Source: Propionibacteriaceae bacterium P6A17 (GTDB taxonomy: Bacteria; Actinomycetota; Actinomycetes; Propionibacteriales; Propionibacteriaceae). From it: 64,000 bases of DNA. A program made the position numbers and the translations under genes. Position 1 is the stretch's first letter. The number at the start of each line of letters is the position of its first letter. This document shows positions 15,854 through 24,305 of the stretch, one piece after another. The DNA lies in assembly GCA_000619965.1 (NCBI GenBank), contig JHVD01000007.1:1-64000 (forward strand), written 5' to 3'. The notes under the pieces were generated by a model that saw only the letters and a list, made by a program, of their open reading frames with translations, was not told where the DNA came from and did not search any database.

Positions 15854-16501
15854 ATGACCACCATCGCACTCATCGGCGTCGGCAAGATCGGCATGGGCCT
15901 CGCACGACGGCTGACCCGGGGAGGCGTCGACGTGCTCGTCGCCTTGTCCACGCTGGACAAGGCCCGCACGGCCGCCGCCGAACTCGGCGACCACGCGCAG
16001 GCTGCCGACGTGGCCGACGCGCTCGCCGCCGCCGACATCGCCATCCTGGCAACGCCGTTCGCCACCATCAAGGAGCTGCTCACGACGCACGCGGACGCAC
16101 TCGCCGGGACGATCGTCGTCGACCCCTCCAACAACGTCGCACTCCGCCCCGACGGCACCCTCGCGAACCTGAACCCCGACGGAGTCTCCGCCGCCAGCCA
16201 ACTCGTCCCCCTCCTCGGCCCCGACACGCGCTACGTCAAGGCCTTCGGCGCGCTCGGAGCCGACCAACTCGCCACGGAGCGGGCCGCGGACGGCGAGGTC
16301 GCGGCACTCCTGTACGCCACCGACGACGACACCGCAGGCGACGCCGTCGCCGAAGTCATCCGCCGCGGCGGCTGGGATGCGCTCAAGGTGGGCGGCGTGG
16401 ACCAGGCCGCACGCATCGAGGTCTTCGGCGACCTGCACACCTACGGGGGGCTCGCCGGCAATATCCCGTCGGCCTCGTCCGTCTCGGCCCTCATCCACTG
16501 A
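15854..16501 (+). CDS. NAD(P)-binding reductase, F420-dependent-NADP-reductase-like
   Basis: This 215-residue Rossmann protein starts MTTIALIGVGKIGMGLARRL, with the dinucleotide-binding GxGxxG. It continues with ADIAILATPFATIKELL, VVDPSNNVALRPDG, LGPDTRYVKAFGALGADQLA and the C-terminal RIEVFGDLHTYGGLAG. That is the layout of the NADPH-dependent F420 reductase / NADP oxidoreductase family, whose members transfer hydride to F420 or other acceptors. Many actinobacterial homologues lack proven F420 use. A good promoter lies upstream, and a hairpin and a flavoprotein remnant follow. Confidence 0.85.
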   Translation: MTTIALIGVGKIGMGLARRLTRGGVDVLVALSTLDKARTAAAELGDHAQAADVADALAAADIAILATPFATIKELLTTHADALAGTIVVDPSNNVALRPDGTLANLNPDGVSAASQLVPLLGPDTRYVKAFGALGADQLATERAADGEVAALLYATDDDTAGDAVAEVIRRGGWDALKVGGVDQAARIEVFGDLHTYGGLAGNIPSASSVSALIH

Positions 16502-16517
16502 GCCTGCACCTCAAGGC

Positions 16518-16546
16518 GGCGTCGGCCACCATCACACGCCGACGCC
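16518..16546. terminator. Hairpin after the NAD(P)-binding reductase gene
   Basis: GGCGTCGGC (16518-16526) pairs with GCCGACGCC (16538-16546) 17 nt after the stop codon. It would act as a terminator. The disulfide-reductase remnant begins inside its right arm. Confidence 0.6.
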
Positions 16547-17158
16547 GTCCTGCTCGCCACCGGGCGTGCCCCTGCCACCGCCGGCCTCGGACTCGACGCG
16601 GCAGGCATCGCCGTCGACGACCGCGGGTACATCGTCGTCGACGACCACCTGCGCACCAGCGTCGACCACGTGTGGGCCGTCGGTGACGTCAACGGCGGCC
16701 CACAGTTCACCTACGTCTCGCTCGACGACCACCGCATCGTGCTCGACCAAATCCTGGGCGACGGCACCCGCTCCCGCGCCGACCGCGTGGCCGTCCCCAC
16801 GACGACGTTCCTCACGCCGCCGCTGGCCAACGTCGGCATGGGCCCCGACGAGGCACGCTCCGCCGGGCACCGGGTGCTGCACGCGACAAAGAAGGTGTCC
16901 GCCATCGCCGCGATGCCCCGGCCCAAGATCGTCGGCGTCACCGACGGGGTCATCACGGTCACCGTCGACGCAGACACCGACCGCATCCTGGGCGCAACCA
17001 TTCTCGCCACCGACGCACAGGAGGGCATCAACCTCATCGCGCTCGCCATGCGCCTCGGCGCCACCGCATCCCAGCTCCGCGACGGCATCTGGACCCACCC
17101 CTCCAGCACCGAGGCACTCAACGAAGTCCTCGGCGAATTGCGCCCCTACGAGGGGTGA
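16541..17158 (+). pseudogene. Pyridine nucleotide-disulfide oxidoreductase, C-terminal remnant
   Basis: From about 16541 the frame reads DAVLLATGRAPATAGLGLDA, then VDHVWAVGDVNGG (the FAD-binding ATG and GD motifs), then VPTTTFLTPPLANVGMGPDE and the dimerisation domain ending WTHPSSTEALNEVLGELRPY. This is the C-terminal 205 or so residues of a RclA/YkgC- or MerA-like flavoprotein of about 450 residues. The N-terminal FAD domain and redox CxxxxC are absent, and no start with a ribosome binding site is visible; the first in-frame GTG is 16670. The upstream gene replaces the missing part, suggesting a deletion. Confidence 0.82.
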
Positions 17159-17344
17159 CGCGACACAACCGCTGCAGTCGGGCCCGACCGGCGTCAGCCC
17201 CTCGAGAGCCCGAGGGCCGTCGTCGGGCTGCCCGCCGTCGCTCCCGCGCGCGAATACACCACGACCACGCATCCGCATAACGAAAGGGTCACATTCTCCC
17301 CAGGGTCTTTTCAATGACCCCCACTGTCGTTAACCTCTGCTGGC

Positions 17345-18118
17345 ATGAACGACACGCATGTGCCGGCGGAAGGGGGCCTTGGCAAGCCCCTCGTCGTCCT
17401 CACCGACGTCAACAAGCACTTCGGCGACCTCCACGTACTCAAGGACATCAACCTGACCGTCCGCGAGGGCGAGGTCGTCGTCGTCATCGGGCCCTCCGGC
17501 TCGGGCAAGTCGACGCTGTGCCGCACCATCAACCGCCTGGAGACGTTCGAGTCCGGCTCGATCACGATCCACGGCACCCCCCTGCCAGAAGAAGGCAAGG
17601 AGCTGGCCAAGCTGAGGGCCGACGTCGGCATGGTGTTCCAGGGCTTCCACCTGTTCCACCACAAGACCATCCTCGACAACGTCACGCTCGGCCCCATCAA
17701 GGTCCGCAAGATGGAGCGCAAGGTGGCCGAGGAGAAGGCCATGGCGCTGCTGAAGCGCGTCGGCGTCGCCGAACAGGCACACAAATACCCCGCCCAACTC
17801 TCCGGTGGCCAGCAGCAGCGCGTCGCCATCGCGCGATCGCTCGCCATGGATCCGGTGGTGATGCTCTTCGACGAGCCCACCTCCGCCCTCGACCCGGAGA
17901 TGATCAACGAAGTGCTCGACGTCATGACCCAGCTCGCCAAGTCGGGCATGACCATGATCGTCGTCACCCATGAAATGGGATTCGCCCGCAGAGCTGCGGA
18001 CCGAGTCGTGTTCATGGCCGACGGCGCCATCGTCGAGGAGAACACCCCCGAGGAGTTCTTCACCAACCCCCAATCGGATCGCGCCAAGGACTTCCTCGGC
18101 AAGATCCTCACCCACTGA
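17345..18118 (+). CDS. gluA: Glutamate/polar amino-acid ABC transporter ATPase
   Basis: This 257-residue cytoplasmic ATPase has Walker [10 protein letters not shown] from residue 49, the signature [15 protein letters not shown] near 150, Walker B with DEPTSALD near 178 and the switch His in THEMGF. Sequence and order match GluA of GluABCD-type glutamate importers. It is the first gene of a four-gene operon. The 186-bp region before it holds a short hairpin (GGGTC-N8-GACCC, 17301-17318) just ahead of the start, possibly an operator. Confidence 0.93.
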   Translation: MNDTHVPAEGGLGKPLVVLTDVNKHFGDLHVLKDINLTVREGEVVVVIGPSGSGKSTLCRTINRLETFESGSITIHGTPLPEEGKELAKLRADVGMVFQGFHLFHHKTILDNVTLGPIKVRKMERKVAEEKAMALLKRVGVAEQAHKYPAQLSGGQQQRVAIARSLAMDPVVMLFDEPTSALDPEMINEVLDVMTQLAKSGMTMIVVTHEMGFARRAADRVVFMADGAIVEENTPEEFFTNPQSDRAKDFLGKILTH

Positions 18119-18169
18119 CCCCACCGAGACCACTGAGACCATTCCCGCACCAGAAGGAGAACGATCCCA

Positions 18170-19003
18170 ATGCGCAAGACCACCTACCGCATCGCCGCAG
18201 CCGTCGCCGCCGCCGCACTCGCCCTCACCGCCTGTGGCGGCGACTCCGGCAGCTCCGCCGGCGGCGACTCGAAGAAGATCAAGATCGGCACGAAGTTCGA
18301 CCAGCCCGGCCTCGGCCTCAAGGAAGGCGACAACATGACGGGCTTCGACGTCGACGTCGCCAAGGCCGTCGCGAAGAAGCTCGGCTACGAGGAGAACCAG
18401 ATCGAGTGGGTCGAGTCGCCGTCGCCGCAGCGCGAGACCATGCTCGACGCCGGCACCGTCGACCTCATCTTCGCCACCTACTCCATCACCGACAAGCGCA
18501 AGGAGAAGGTGCAGTTCGGCGGGCCGTACCTCGTCGCAGGCCAGGACCTGCTCGTGCGCGCCGACGACACCGAGATCACCGGCCCCGACGCCCTCACCGG
18601 CAAGGTGCTGTGCTCCGTCTCCGGCTCCACCCCTGCCGAGAAGATCGCCAAGGAATACCCCGGCGTCCAGCTCCAGGAATACGACACCTACTCGCTGTGC
18701 GTCGAGGCGCTCGCCGCAGGCCAGGTGCAGGCGCTCACCACCGACGACGCGATCCTCGCCGGCTACGCGGCCCAGGAGAAGTGGGCCGGGCAGTTCAAGC
18801 TCGTCGGCAAGCCCTTCTCGGAAGAGCTCTACGGCGTCGGCGTCAAGAAGGGCTCCGACCTCTGCGAGAAGGTCAACACCGCCCTGACCGAACTGTTCGA
18901 CGACGGCTCCATGGACAAGATCGTCGCCGACAACCTCGGCCCCGCCAACTACACCCCCAACCCGGCCACCAACCCGGCCAAGCCCGGCGGCCACTGCGGC
19001 TGA
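18170..19003 (+). CDS. gluB: Glutamate ABC transporter substrate-binding lipoprotein
   Basis: This 277-residue exported binding protein has a lipoprotein signal peptide ending in the lipobox LTAC (Cys22), then a Ser/Gly linker and the periplasmic-binding fold SBP_bac_3 (IGTKFDQPGLGLKEG, then TGFDVDVAKAVAKKLG and ETMLDAGTVDLIFATYSITD). It would be anchored to the outer face of the membrane and deliver an acidic amino acid to GluCD. The ATG follows an AAGGAG site. Two extra Cys near the C-terminus and a proline-rich tail (NPATNPAKPGGHCG) are typical of actinobacterial GluB. Confidence 0.93.
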   Translation: MRKTTYRIAAAVAAAALALTACGGDSGSSAGGDSKKIKIGTKFDQPGLGLKEGDNMTGFDVDVAKAVAKKLGYEENQIEWVESPSPQRETMLDAGTVDLIFATYSITDKRKEKVQFGGPYLVAGQDLLVRADDTEITGPDALTGKVLCSVSGSTPAEKIAKEYPGVQLQEYDTYSLCVEALAAGQVQALTTDDAILAGYAAQEKWAGQFKLVGKPFSEELYGVGVKKGSDLCEKVNTALTELFDDGSMDKIVADNLGPANYTPNPATNPAKPGGHCG

Positions 19004-19110
19004 CCCAACGTGAGGGGGCGTCGCCGCGGCACCGCCCGGCGGCGCCCCCGACCGCGACGTGACCCGTCGGCTCGCCGCGGGGAGGCGTCGAAGATCGAGA
19101 AGGAGGTCCC

Positions 19111-19791
19111 GTGCTCGAGACCATTCAGGAATACGACTACTGGGCGGCAGTGGTCAACACCCTGGAGCTGACGCTCTGGGGCGCGCTGTGGGCACTGGTG
19201 CTCGGCACCGTACTCGCCATCATGCGGCTGTCCCCCGTCCGCGTGCTGCAATGGGCCGGCGCCGCCTACGTCACGATCGTGCGCAACACGCCGCTGACGA
19301 TGATCGTCGTCGCCGCCAACCTCATCATCTGGACCCAGCTCAAGATCAACCTCGCCGACCCGCAGTCGTCGACGTACATCGTCGACAACGGCATGCGGCT
19401 CGGCATCCTCGCCGTCGCCGTCTACCACGCGGCCTTCGTCTGCGAGGCGCTCCGCGCAGGCGTCAACACCATCCCCCTCGGGCAGGCCGAAGCGGCACGC
19501 TCGCTGGGCATGACCTTCCCGCAGAGCCTCACCCAGGTGATCCTCCCGCAGGCATTCCGCGGCGCCATCACCCCCCTCGGCAACGCCCTCATCGCACTGA
19601 CGAAGAACACGACGGTCGTCGTCGCCATCGGCGTGGCGCAGGTGTCGCACGCGATGCGGCGCATGATCGAGTTCAGGCCTGACCTCCTCTTCCAGATCTT
19701 CGGGCTCGTCGCACTCACCTTCGTCGCCATCACCCTGCCCATGGGCCTCGTCACCGGATGGGCCGCCAAGAAGTGGGCGGTGCAGCGATGA
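19111..19791 (+). CDS. gluC: Glutamate ABC transporter permease GluC
   Basis: This 226-residue inner-membrane permease of the HisM/GluC type has about five helices and the EAA loop EAARSLGMTFPQSLTQVILP, which docks the ATPase. It starts at GTG 19111, preceded by AAGGAGG. The stop overlaps the gluD start (ATGA), so translation is coupled. Confidence 0.93.
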   Translation: MLETIQEYDYWAAVVNTLELTLWGALWALVLGTVLAIMRLSPVRVLQWAGAAYVTIVRNTPLTMIVVAANLIIWTQLKINLADPQSSTYIVDNGMRLGILAVAVYHAAFVCEALRAGVNTIPLGQAEAARSLGMTFPQSLTQVILPQAFRGAITPLGNALIALTKNTTVVVAIGVAQVSHAMRRMIEFRPDLLFQIFGLVALTFVAITLPMGLVTGWAAKKWAVQR

Positions 19792-20678
19792 GCACCCAGG
19801 CAGTCCTGTTCGACGCACCCGGGCCGCGCACCCGGCGCCGCCACCTCCTCTACACGCTGATCGCAGGGGCCGCAGTCCTCGGGCTGGTCGGCTACGTCCT
19901 CGCCGTGCTGTGGCGCAACGGCCAGATCACACCCGACCGCTGGGCGCCCATCGTCGGGGCCGAAGCGTGGACGTCGTACCTCCTCCCCGGGCTCCAAGCC
20001 ACGCTGCTCGGCGCCCTGATCTCCATCGTGCTCGCGTTCCTGCTCGGCCTCGTGCTGGCGATGGCCCGCATGTCCGACATGCGCTGGCTGCGCGCCGTGG
20101 CGGCGGTCGTCGTCGAGTTCTTCCGCGCCGTGCCCGTGCTCATCATGATGCTGTTCGTGTTCTACCTCCTCACCTACCTGACCGACGTCGAGGGCATGTG
20201 GCCAAGCCTCATCGGCGTCGTCGTGGGGCTGGTGCTCTACAACGCGGCAGTGATCGCGGAAGTGGTGCGCAGCGGCGTCAACGCGCTCCCCAAGGGACAA
20301 GGCGAGGCGGGACTGTCCATCGGGCTCAGCTCGCTGCAGGTGCGGTCCATGATCCTGCTCCCCCAGGCGCTCACCGCAATGATGCCGACGCTCGTGAGCC
20401 AGCTCGTCGTCGTCCTCAAGGACACGGCGCTCGGCTACATCATCCTCTACCCCGAACTGCTGAACTCAGTGCGCCAGATGGGCACCCGATTCGGCAACGT
20501 CACCGTGGCGTTCATCGTCGGCGCCGCCGTGTTCATCCTCGTCAACTGGCTCATCACCGTCGTCGCCCACCGCCTCGAGCGCCGACTCCAGCGTCGCGGA
20601 CACATCGCAGCCGTCGTCATCAACCACGTCGAGCAGCCGCTCGAACACCAACCAGGCGGCAAGACGACGGACCAGTGA
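19788..20678 (+). CDS. gluD: Glutamate ABC transporter permease GluD
   Basis: This 296-residue partner permease has an N-terminal helix (residues 22-42), then the conserved core with the EAA-type loop GEAGLSIGLSSLQVRSMILL. The C-terminal charged tail (LEQPLEH-like, ending GGKTTDQ) is variable in this family. It is the last gene of gluABCD. The 258 bp that follow, up to 20936, contain a small hairpin (AGCCC-tacg-GGGCT near 20688) and a (CGAC)4 run, and I see no gene there. Confidence 0.93.
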   Translation: MSTQAVLFDAPGPRTRRRHLLYTLIAGAAVLGLVGYVLAVLWRNGQITPDRWAPIVGAEAWTSYLLPGLQATLLGALISIVLAFLLGLVLAMARMSDMRWLRAVAAVVVEFFRAVPVLIMMLFVFYLLTYLTDVEGMWPSLIGVVVGLVLYNAAVIAEVVRSGVNALPKGQGEAGLSIGLSSLQVRSMILLPQALTAMMPTLVSQLVVVLKDTALGYIILYPELLNSVRQMGTRFGNVTVAFIVGAAVFILVNWLITVVAHRLERRLQRRGHIAAVVINHVEQPLEHQPGGKTTDQ

Positions 20679-20936
20679 GGGGCCCCAGCCCTACGGGGCT
20701 CGGCTCCTGCCGGGCTTGGGTCCCACCGGGCTCGGGTCCGACGCGCGGTTTGGCTCGCGCTGATGGCCGCCGTGTCCCTCGCTTCCGCGCATCACTGGTA
20801 CGTGCGGCCAAGCGTGGTGGATGGGGAGCCGCCAGCGGTCGCTGCGGTGAAGCGTGGTGAATTCGACCGACCGACCGACGCCGGACCCCACCCAACCCAT
20901 CGAACAGCCGAGCTCAACCCGTCGGGCACACGTGGA

Positions 20937-21665
20937 CTATTCGCCGACGACGCGCGGCAGCAGGGTCGAGTGCTCCTCGGGGGCGTCGTCGGGGTGGTCG
21001 GCCGTTGGGACGAACGGGGTGTCCGCGACGACGGGGGCAGACAAGTCGATCGTGCGGACGGTGCGCGGCACCAGCGGCTGCTGTACGTAGGTCGCGGCGG
21101 TGACGGGCACCGGGTCCCAGAAGACGCCGCGGTCGGCCGGCGCGGACAGGTCGATTGAGAACTCCGACGACAACGCCTGCTCCTCCACGAGCTCGATTCG
21201 AGTCGTGTCCTCGTCCTCCCGGAATCCCGCGTCGAGACCCGCGGCGTAGGCGTCCAGCCGTCGGTGCATCTGCACGACGGTGACCCTTGCGATGCCGAGG
21301 AACACCGTCGCCAGTCCGCCGGGGATGGCGATCGTCCACCAGGGCACGATCGACAGCCCCGCGAGCACCGCGAGCACGACGGCGGCAGCGAACAGCACGG
21401 CCAGGACCGTGAGGCGACGCCGGGCCGCTCGTCGGGCGGACATGTGCAGACCGTAGAACTCGGAAGCCCTGGTCAGCGGCGTGGAGACGACGCTCGGATC
21501 CCCAAACTCGATGACGTCGCGCTTGAGGATGCGCATCGACTCGGAGAAGCGTTCGTCCGGCTCATCGGCCAGTTCGCCGGGGCTCTGGCGCTGTTCGCCG
21601 ATCCACGGCAGCGCGTACCAGAGACCGACCACGAGGATGGCGGCGATCAGGATTCCGGCGAGCAT
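20937..21665 (-). CDS. glpR: GlpR/SepX-like divisome membrane protein
   Basis: This 242-residue protein has one N-terminal helix (residues 2-22), a cytosolic segment (ADEPDERFSESMRILKRDVI), two closely spaced helices (about 85-128) and an acidic, Asp/Pro-rich C-terminal tail. That layout, and the position next to a MoeA-like gene near galU and the 5-formyl-THF ligase gene, match GLPR of Corynebacterium and SepX of Streptomyces, membrane partners of the divisome. In Corynebacterium GLPR binds the gephyrin-like protein GLP, which binds FtsZ. The assignment rests on architecture and synteny. Confidence 0.75.
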   Translation of the reverse strand: MLAGILIAAILVVGLWYALPWIGEQRQSPGELADEPDERFSESMRILKRDVIEFGDPSVVSTPLTRASEFYGLHMSARRAARRRLTVLAVLFAAAVVLAVLAGLSIVPWWTIAIPGGLATVFLGIARVTVVQMHRRLDAYAAGLDAGFREDEDTTRIELVEEQALSSEFSIDLSAPADRGVFWDPVPVTAATYVQQPLVPRTVRTIDLSAPVVADTPFVPTADHPDDAPEEHSTLLPRVVGE

Positions 21666-21680
21666 GGGAACACGCTAACA

Positions 21681-21690
21681 ACATCGATGT
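21681..21690. promoter_or_regulatory. Palindrome in the glpR leader
   Basis: ACATCGATGT is a perfect 10-bp palindrome in a locally AT-rich patch 16 nt upstream of glpR. It may be an operator or part of its promoter (aattACAT-like -10 on the minus strand). The evidence is weak. Confidence 0.25.
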
Positions 21691-21747
21691 AATTTGGCTC
21701 GGGCCGCGCCGAGCGTCGCGGCAAAAGATCGAACGATTCCCGGCAGG

Positions 21748-23034
21748 TCAGCCGAGCGGCCAGTAGTGCACCGACTGCCCGGCCCGCACCGAGGCGGTGG
21801 ACTCGTCGAGGATCACCAGCGCATTGGCCTCCGCCAGCTCCGACAGCGCGTGCGGGCGCGACACGGGCGTCACCCGGTGAATCCCCGACTCCGCCTCGAC
21901 GTGCGCGCGCAACAGGTGCGTCTGCCCCTCCAACGAACGCATGCCGGCGGTCGCGATACCCCGCAGCTGTCGTCGCGACGGGTCACCCCCGGCGAGCTTG
22001 CGGATCAGCGGCCAGCCGAACGCCTGGAAGGACACGTAGGCGCTGACGGGGTTGCCCGGAAGCATGATCATCGGGATGTGGTCCTCGCCGATCAGCCCAA
22101 ACGTCTGGGTGCGCCCCGGGGTCATCGCCACCTGCGCAGAATCGACGAGCCCGAGCCCCGTCATGGCCTCGACCATCGCCTCGTAGTCCTCGCGGCGGCC
22201 GCCGGTGGTGGAGATCACGAGGTCGGCGCGGATGAGCTGGTCGGTGATGACGCGCTCGAGCTCGGCCCGATCATTCGTGCCGACGACCGCGTGGAACACC
22301 TGCGCCCCCGCTGCGCGGGCCGCGGCAGCGATGAGGAAGGAGTTGGCGTCGATCGACTGCCCGTCGGCGAGCGACCGCCCGGGCTCGACGAGACCCTCCC
22401 CTGAGCCCACGACGACGACCCTGGGCCTGGGGCGCACGAACACCTTGTCGATCCCCGCACTCGCCAGCAGGCCGATGCCGCGCTCGTCGAGCGAATCCCC
22501 CTCGTGCAGCAGGCACGTGCCGGCGGCGAGGTGCTCACCGGCGCTGCGCACGTACTCGCCGTCGCGCACCCGTTCGAACACGCGCACCAACTCACCCTCG
22601 CGGGCGCAGTAGACATCCGGCAGCACCGCTGTGGCTCCGGGCGGCAGGCGATCCCCGACGTGCACCGCGCGCACCGCACCCACCGGCAGGCGCGCGGCCC
22701 CGCTGTCGAGCTGGAGGGTTTCCGCAGGCTCGCCCGCGAGATCGGTGAGATCCGCGACGCGCACCGCATACCCGTCGACGAGCGCCGTCGAATGGGCGGG
22801 GACGTCGACGAGTGACGTCAGGTCCTCGCAGCTCACCTGCCCCCAGGCCTCGAGCAGCCCCATCCCGAAGGGGGGCAACGGCTCGACGAGGCCCAGGAGG
22901 TAGTCGGTGTGGTCCTGCATGGTGCGCAGGCCTGCCGCATTGGGCGCGGGAGGCTCCGGGAGCGCAGGAGCCGTCTCCTCCACCGCAGCCTCGACCTCGA
23001 CGGGGGCCACCTTCTTGCTGCCAAACCAAGCCAT
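21748..23034 (-). CDS. glp: MoeA/gephyrin-like protein (Glp)
   Basis: This 428-residue protein has a MoeA fold: MoeA_N (residues 35-190, including DVPAHSTALVDGYAV with the conserved DGYAV), the MoCF-binding domain (about 195-340) and MoeA_C (350-428). An unusual N-terminal extension starts MAWFGSKK and is rich in Glu, Ala and Pro. In the molybdopterin-binding domain the usual GGxSxGxxD is GGRREDYEA, so molybdate insertion may be impaired. In Corynebacterium a MoeA paralogue in this neighbourhood, GLP, serves cell division by binding FtsZ and GLPR. The gene lies just upstream of a glpR-like gene, so I favour that role. Confidence 0.82.
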   Translation of the reverse strand: MAWFGSKKVAPVEVEAAVEETAPALPEPPAPNAAGLRTMQDHTDYLLGLVEPLPPFGMGLLEAWGQVSCEDLTSLVDVPAHSTALVDGYAVRVADLTDLAGEPAETLQLDSGAARLPVGAVRAVHVGDRLPPGATAVLPDVYCAREGELVRVFERVRDGEYVRSAGEHLAAGTCLLHEGDSLDERGIGLLASAGIDKVFVRPRPRVVVVGSGEGLVEPGRSLADGQSIDANSFLIAAAARAAGAQVFHAVVGTNDRAELERVITDQLIRADLVISTTGGRREDYEAMVEAMTGLGLVDSAQVAMTPGRTQTFGLIGEDHIPMIMLPGNPVSAYVSFQAFGWPLIRKLAGGDPSRRQLRGIATAGMRSLEGQTHLLRAHVEAESGIHRVTPVSRPHALSELAEANALVILDESTASVRAGQSVHYWPLG

Positions 23035-23051
23035 GCTCCTACGATAGACGG

Positions 23052-23648
23052 ATGGACCTCAGCAAGGCCGCACTCCGCGCCGCGGCGCGCAACTCGCGCG
23101 ACCCGGATGCGATGGCCGCGGAGGACGCTCGTCGCCTGCGCCACTTCCTCGGCTGGCTGCCCCCCGCCCCCGGCATCCTCGCGGTCTACGTGGGCGTCCC
23201 CGGCGAGCCCGACACGTCGGGCCTCATCGACGCGGCACGGGAGCGGGGGTGGGAAGTGCGCGCCCCAATCTTGGGCCGGTCTCCCGACTGGGCGCGGTTC
23301 GACGGCTGGGACGGGCTGCGCCCGGCATGGCGGGGAATCCCCGAGCCGACGGGGACCCGACTGGGTGCCCAGTCACTGGCGGAGGCGGACATCGTCGTCG
23401 CATCCTGCCTTGCCGTGGACGAGGAGGGGTATCGACTGGGGGTGGGCGGCGGCTGGTACGACCGGGCGCTGCTGCACCGACGAAGTGACGCGGTCGTCGT
23501 CGCGTGGGCGCGGGACGCGGAAGTGGTGCCCCGCCTGCCCCGCGAGCCGTTCGACGTGCCCGTCGACCATTGGTGCACCGAAACCGGCATGCACTCCCCG
23601 CTCGGGACGCAGCCGCCACCGGCTGCCGCTCCGGGGCCCTCCGTCTGA
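23052..23648 (+). CDS. 5-formyltetrahydrofolate cyclo-ligase
   Basis: This 198-residue enzyme converts 5-formyl-THF and ATP to 5,10-methenyl-THF. It has an N-terminal MDLSKAALRAAARNSRDPDA and the family's VPAL/CLAVDEEGYRLGVGGGWYDR block, where GxGGGxYDR binds ATP and Mg. The length is normal, and the C-terminus is extended by a Pro/Ala tail (GTQPPPAAAPGPSV). It starts 17 nt from the divergent glp gene, a synteny shared by many actinobacteria. Confidence 0.93.
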   Translation: MDLSKAALRAAARNSRDPDAMAAEDARRLRHFLGWLPPAPGILAVYVGVPGEPDTSGLIDAARERGWEVRAPILGRSPDWARFDGWDGLRPAWRGIPEPTGTRLGAQSLAEADIVVASCLAVDEEGYRLGVGGGWYDRALLHRRSDAVVVAWARDAEVVPRLPREPFDVPVDHWCTETGMHSPLGTQPPPAAAPGPSV

Positions 23649-23692
23649 CGCCGAGTCCCTCGCGTCCTGCCCTGCGCAGGAGAGGCGGCCAG

Positions 23693-23792
23693 TCTCGTGG
23701 CGTCCGGCATCGTGGCGTCCGGCCCCGTGGCCTCCGGTCTCGCGGCGTCCGGTCTCGTGGCCTCCGGTCCCGTAGCTTCCGGTCCCGTGGCG
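23693..23792. repeat. 15-bp minisatellite, about 6.7 copies
   Basis: Unit tctcgtggcgtccgg and variants (catcgtggcgtccgg, ccccgtggcctccgg, tcccgtagcttccgg) are repeated head to tail from 23693 to 23792. It lies in the 275-bp space between the cyclo-ligase and zinc-ribbon genes. On the minus strand it reads as a pentapeptide repeat (ATGPE-like), but only in a frame that shadows real genes. Confidence 0.9.
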
Positions 23793-23923
23793 TAGCGGCC
23801 CCTGTACCCGGGGTTGCGGCCCTCCAGGAGCGCCGGGCCCTGCGCAGGATGGCGCTGGGCGCCGGGCCGAGGCGCTTGCGAATTGGCGTACACTGGCGAC
23901 GTTTGTCCAACCGGAGGAATCCC

Positions 23924-24238
23924 GTGCCCAAGTACCAGTACCGTTGCGCCGACTGCGGCGCCGACCTCGAGGTGCAGCAGAAGTTCACCGACGACGCCCT
24001 GACCGTCTGCCCCGAGTGCGAGGGGCGCCTCAACAAGGTGTTCAGCGCGGTGGGCGTGGTGTTCAAGGGTTCCGGGTTCTACAAGACGGACTCGCGCGGC
24101 GATCGCACGTCGCCGAAGGCCTCGTCCACCGCGAGCAGCTCGACGAACGCGTCGTCGTCCAGCTCCGCCGCTGGCACCTCTGGCACCGCGTCGAGCAGTT
24201 CGACGAGCAGCTCCGGCGCGGCCGCCGCGGCAAGCTGA
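23924..24238 (+). CDS. FmdB-family zinc-ribbon protein
   Basis: This 104-residue protein begins MPKYQYRCADCGADLEVQQK and has a second pair of Cys in VCPECEGRLNKVFSAVG, the four-Cys zinc ribbon of the FmdB/CxxC_CXXC_SSSS family (a regulator-like domain of uncertain role). FKGSGFYKTD is the usual end of the core. The tail from residue 65 is almost pure Ser, Thr, Ala and Gly, as is typical. Start GTG 23924 follows GGAGGAA; a -10-like TACACT lies at 23889. Confidence 0.92.
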   Translation: MPKYQYRCADCGADLEVQQKFTDDALTVCPECEGRLNKVFSAVGVVFKGSGFYKTDSRGDRTSPKASSTASSSTNASSSSSAAGTSGTASSSSTSSSGAAAAAS

Positions 24239-24305
24239 TTGGGGCCCCGAAAATCCCCCTGTGGAAAACCGGGATTCGGGCAGTTGCCCGTCCCAATACT
24301 GAGGC

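Noticed and set aside
17159-17344. Riboswitch before gluABCD
   Set aside because: The region has only a small hairpin. I see no conserved aptamer pattern, so I did not list one.
20864-20879. (CGAC)4 as a phase-variation tract
   Set aside because: It lies in non-coding DNA with no gene or promoter that it would switch, and it is short.
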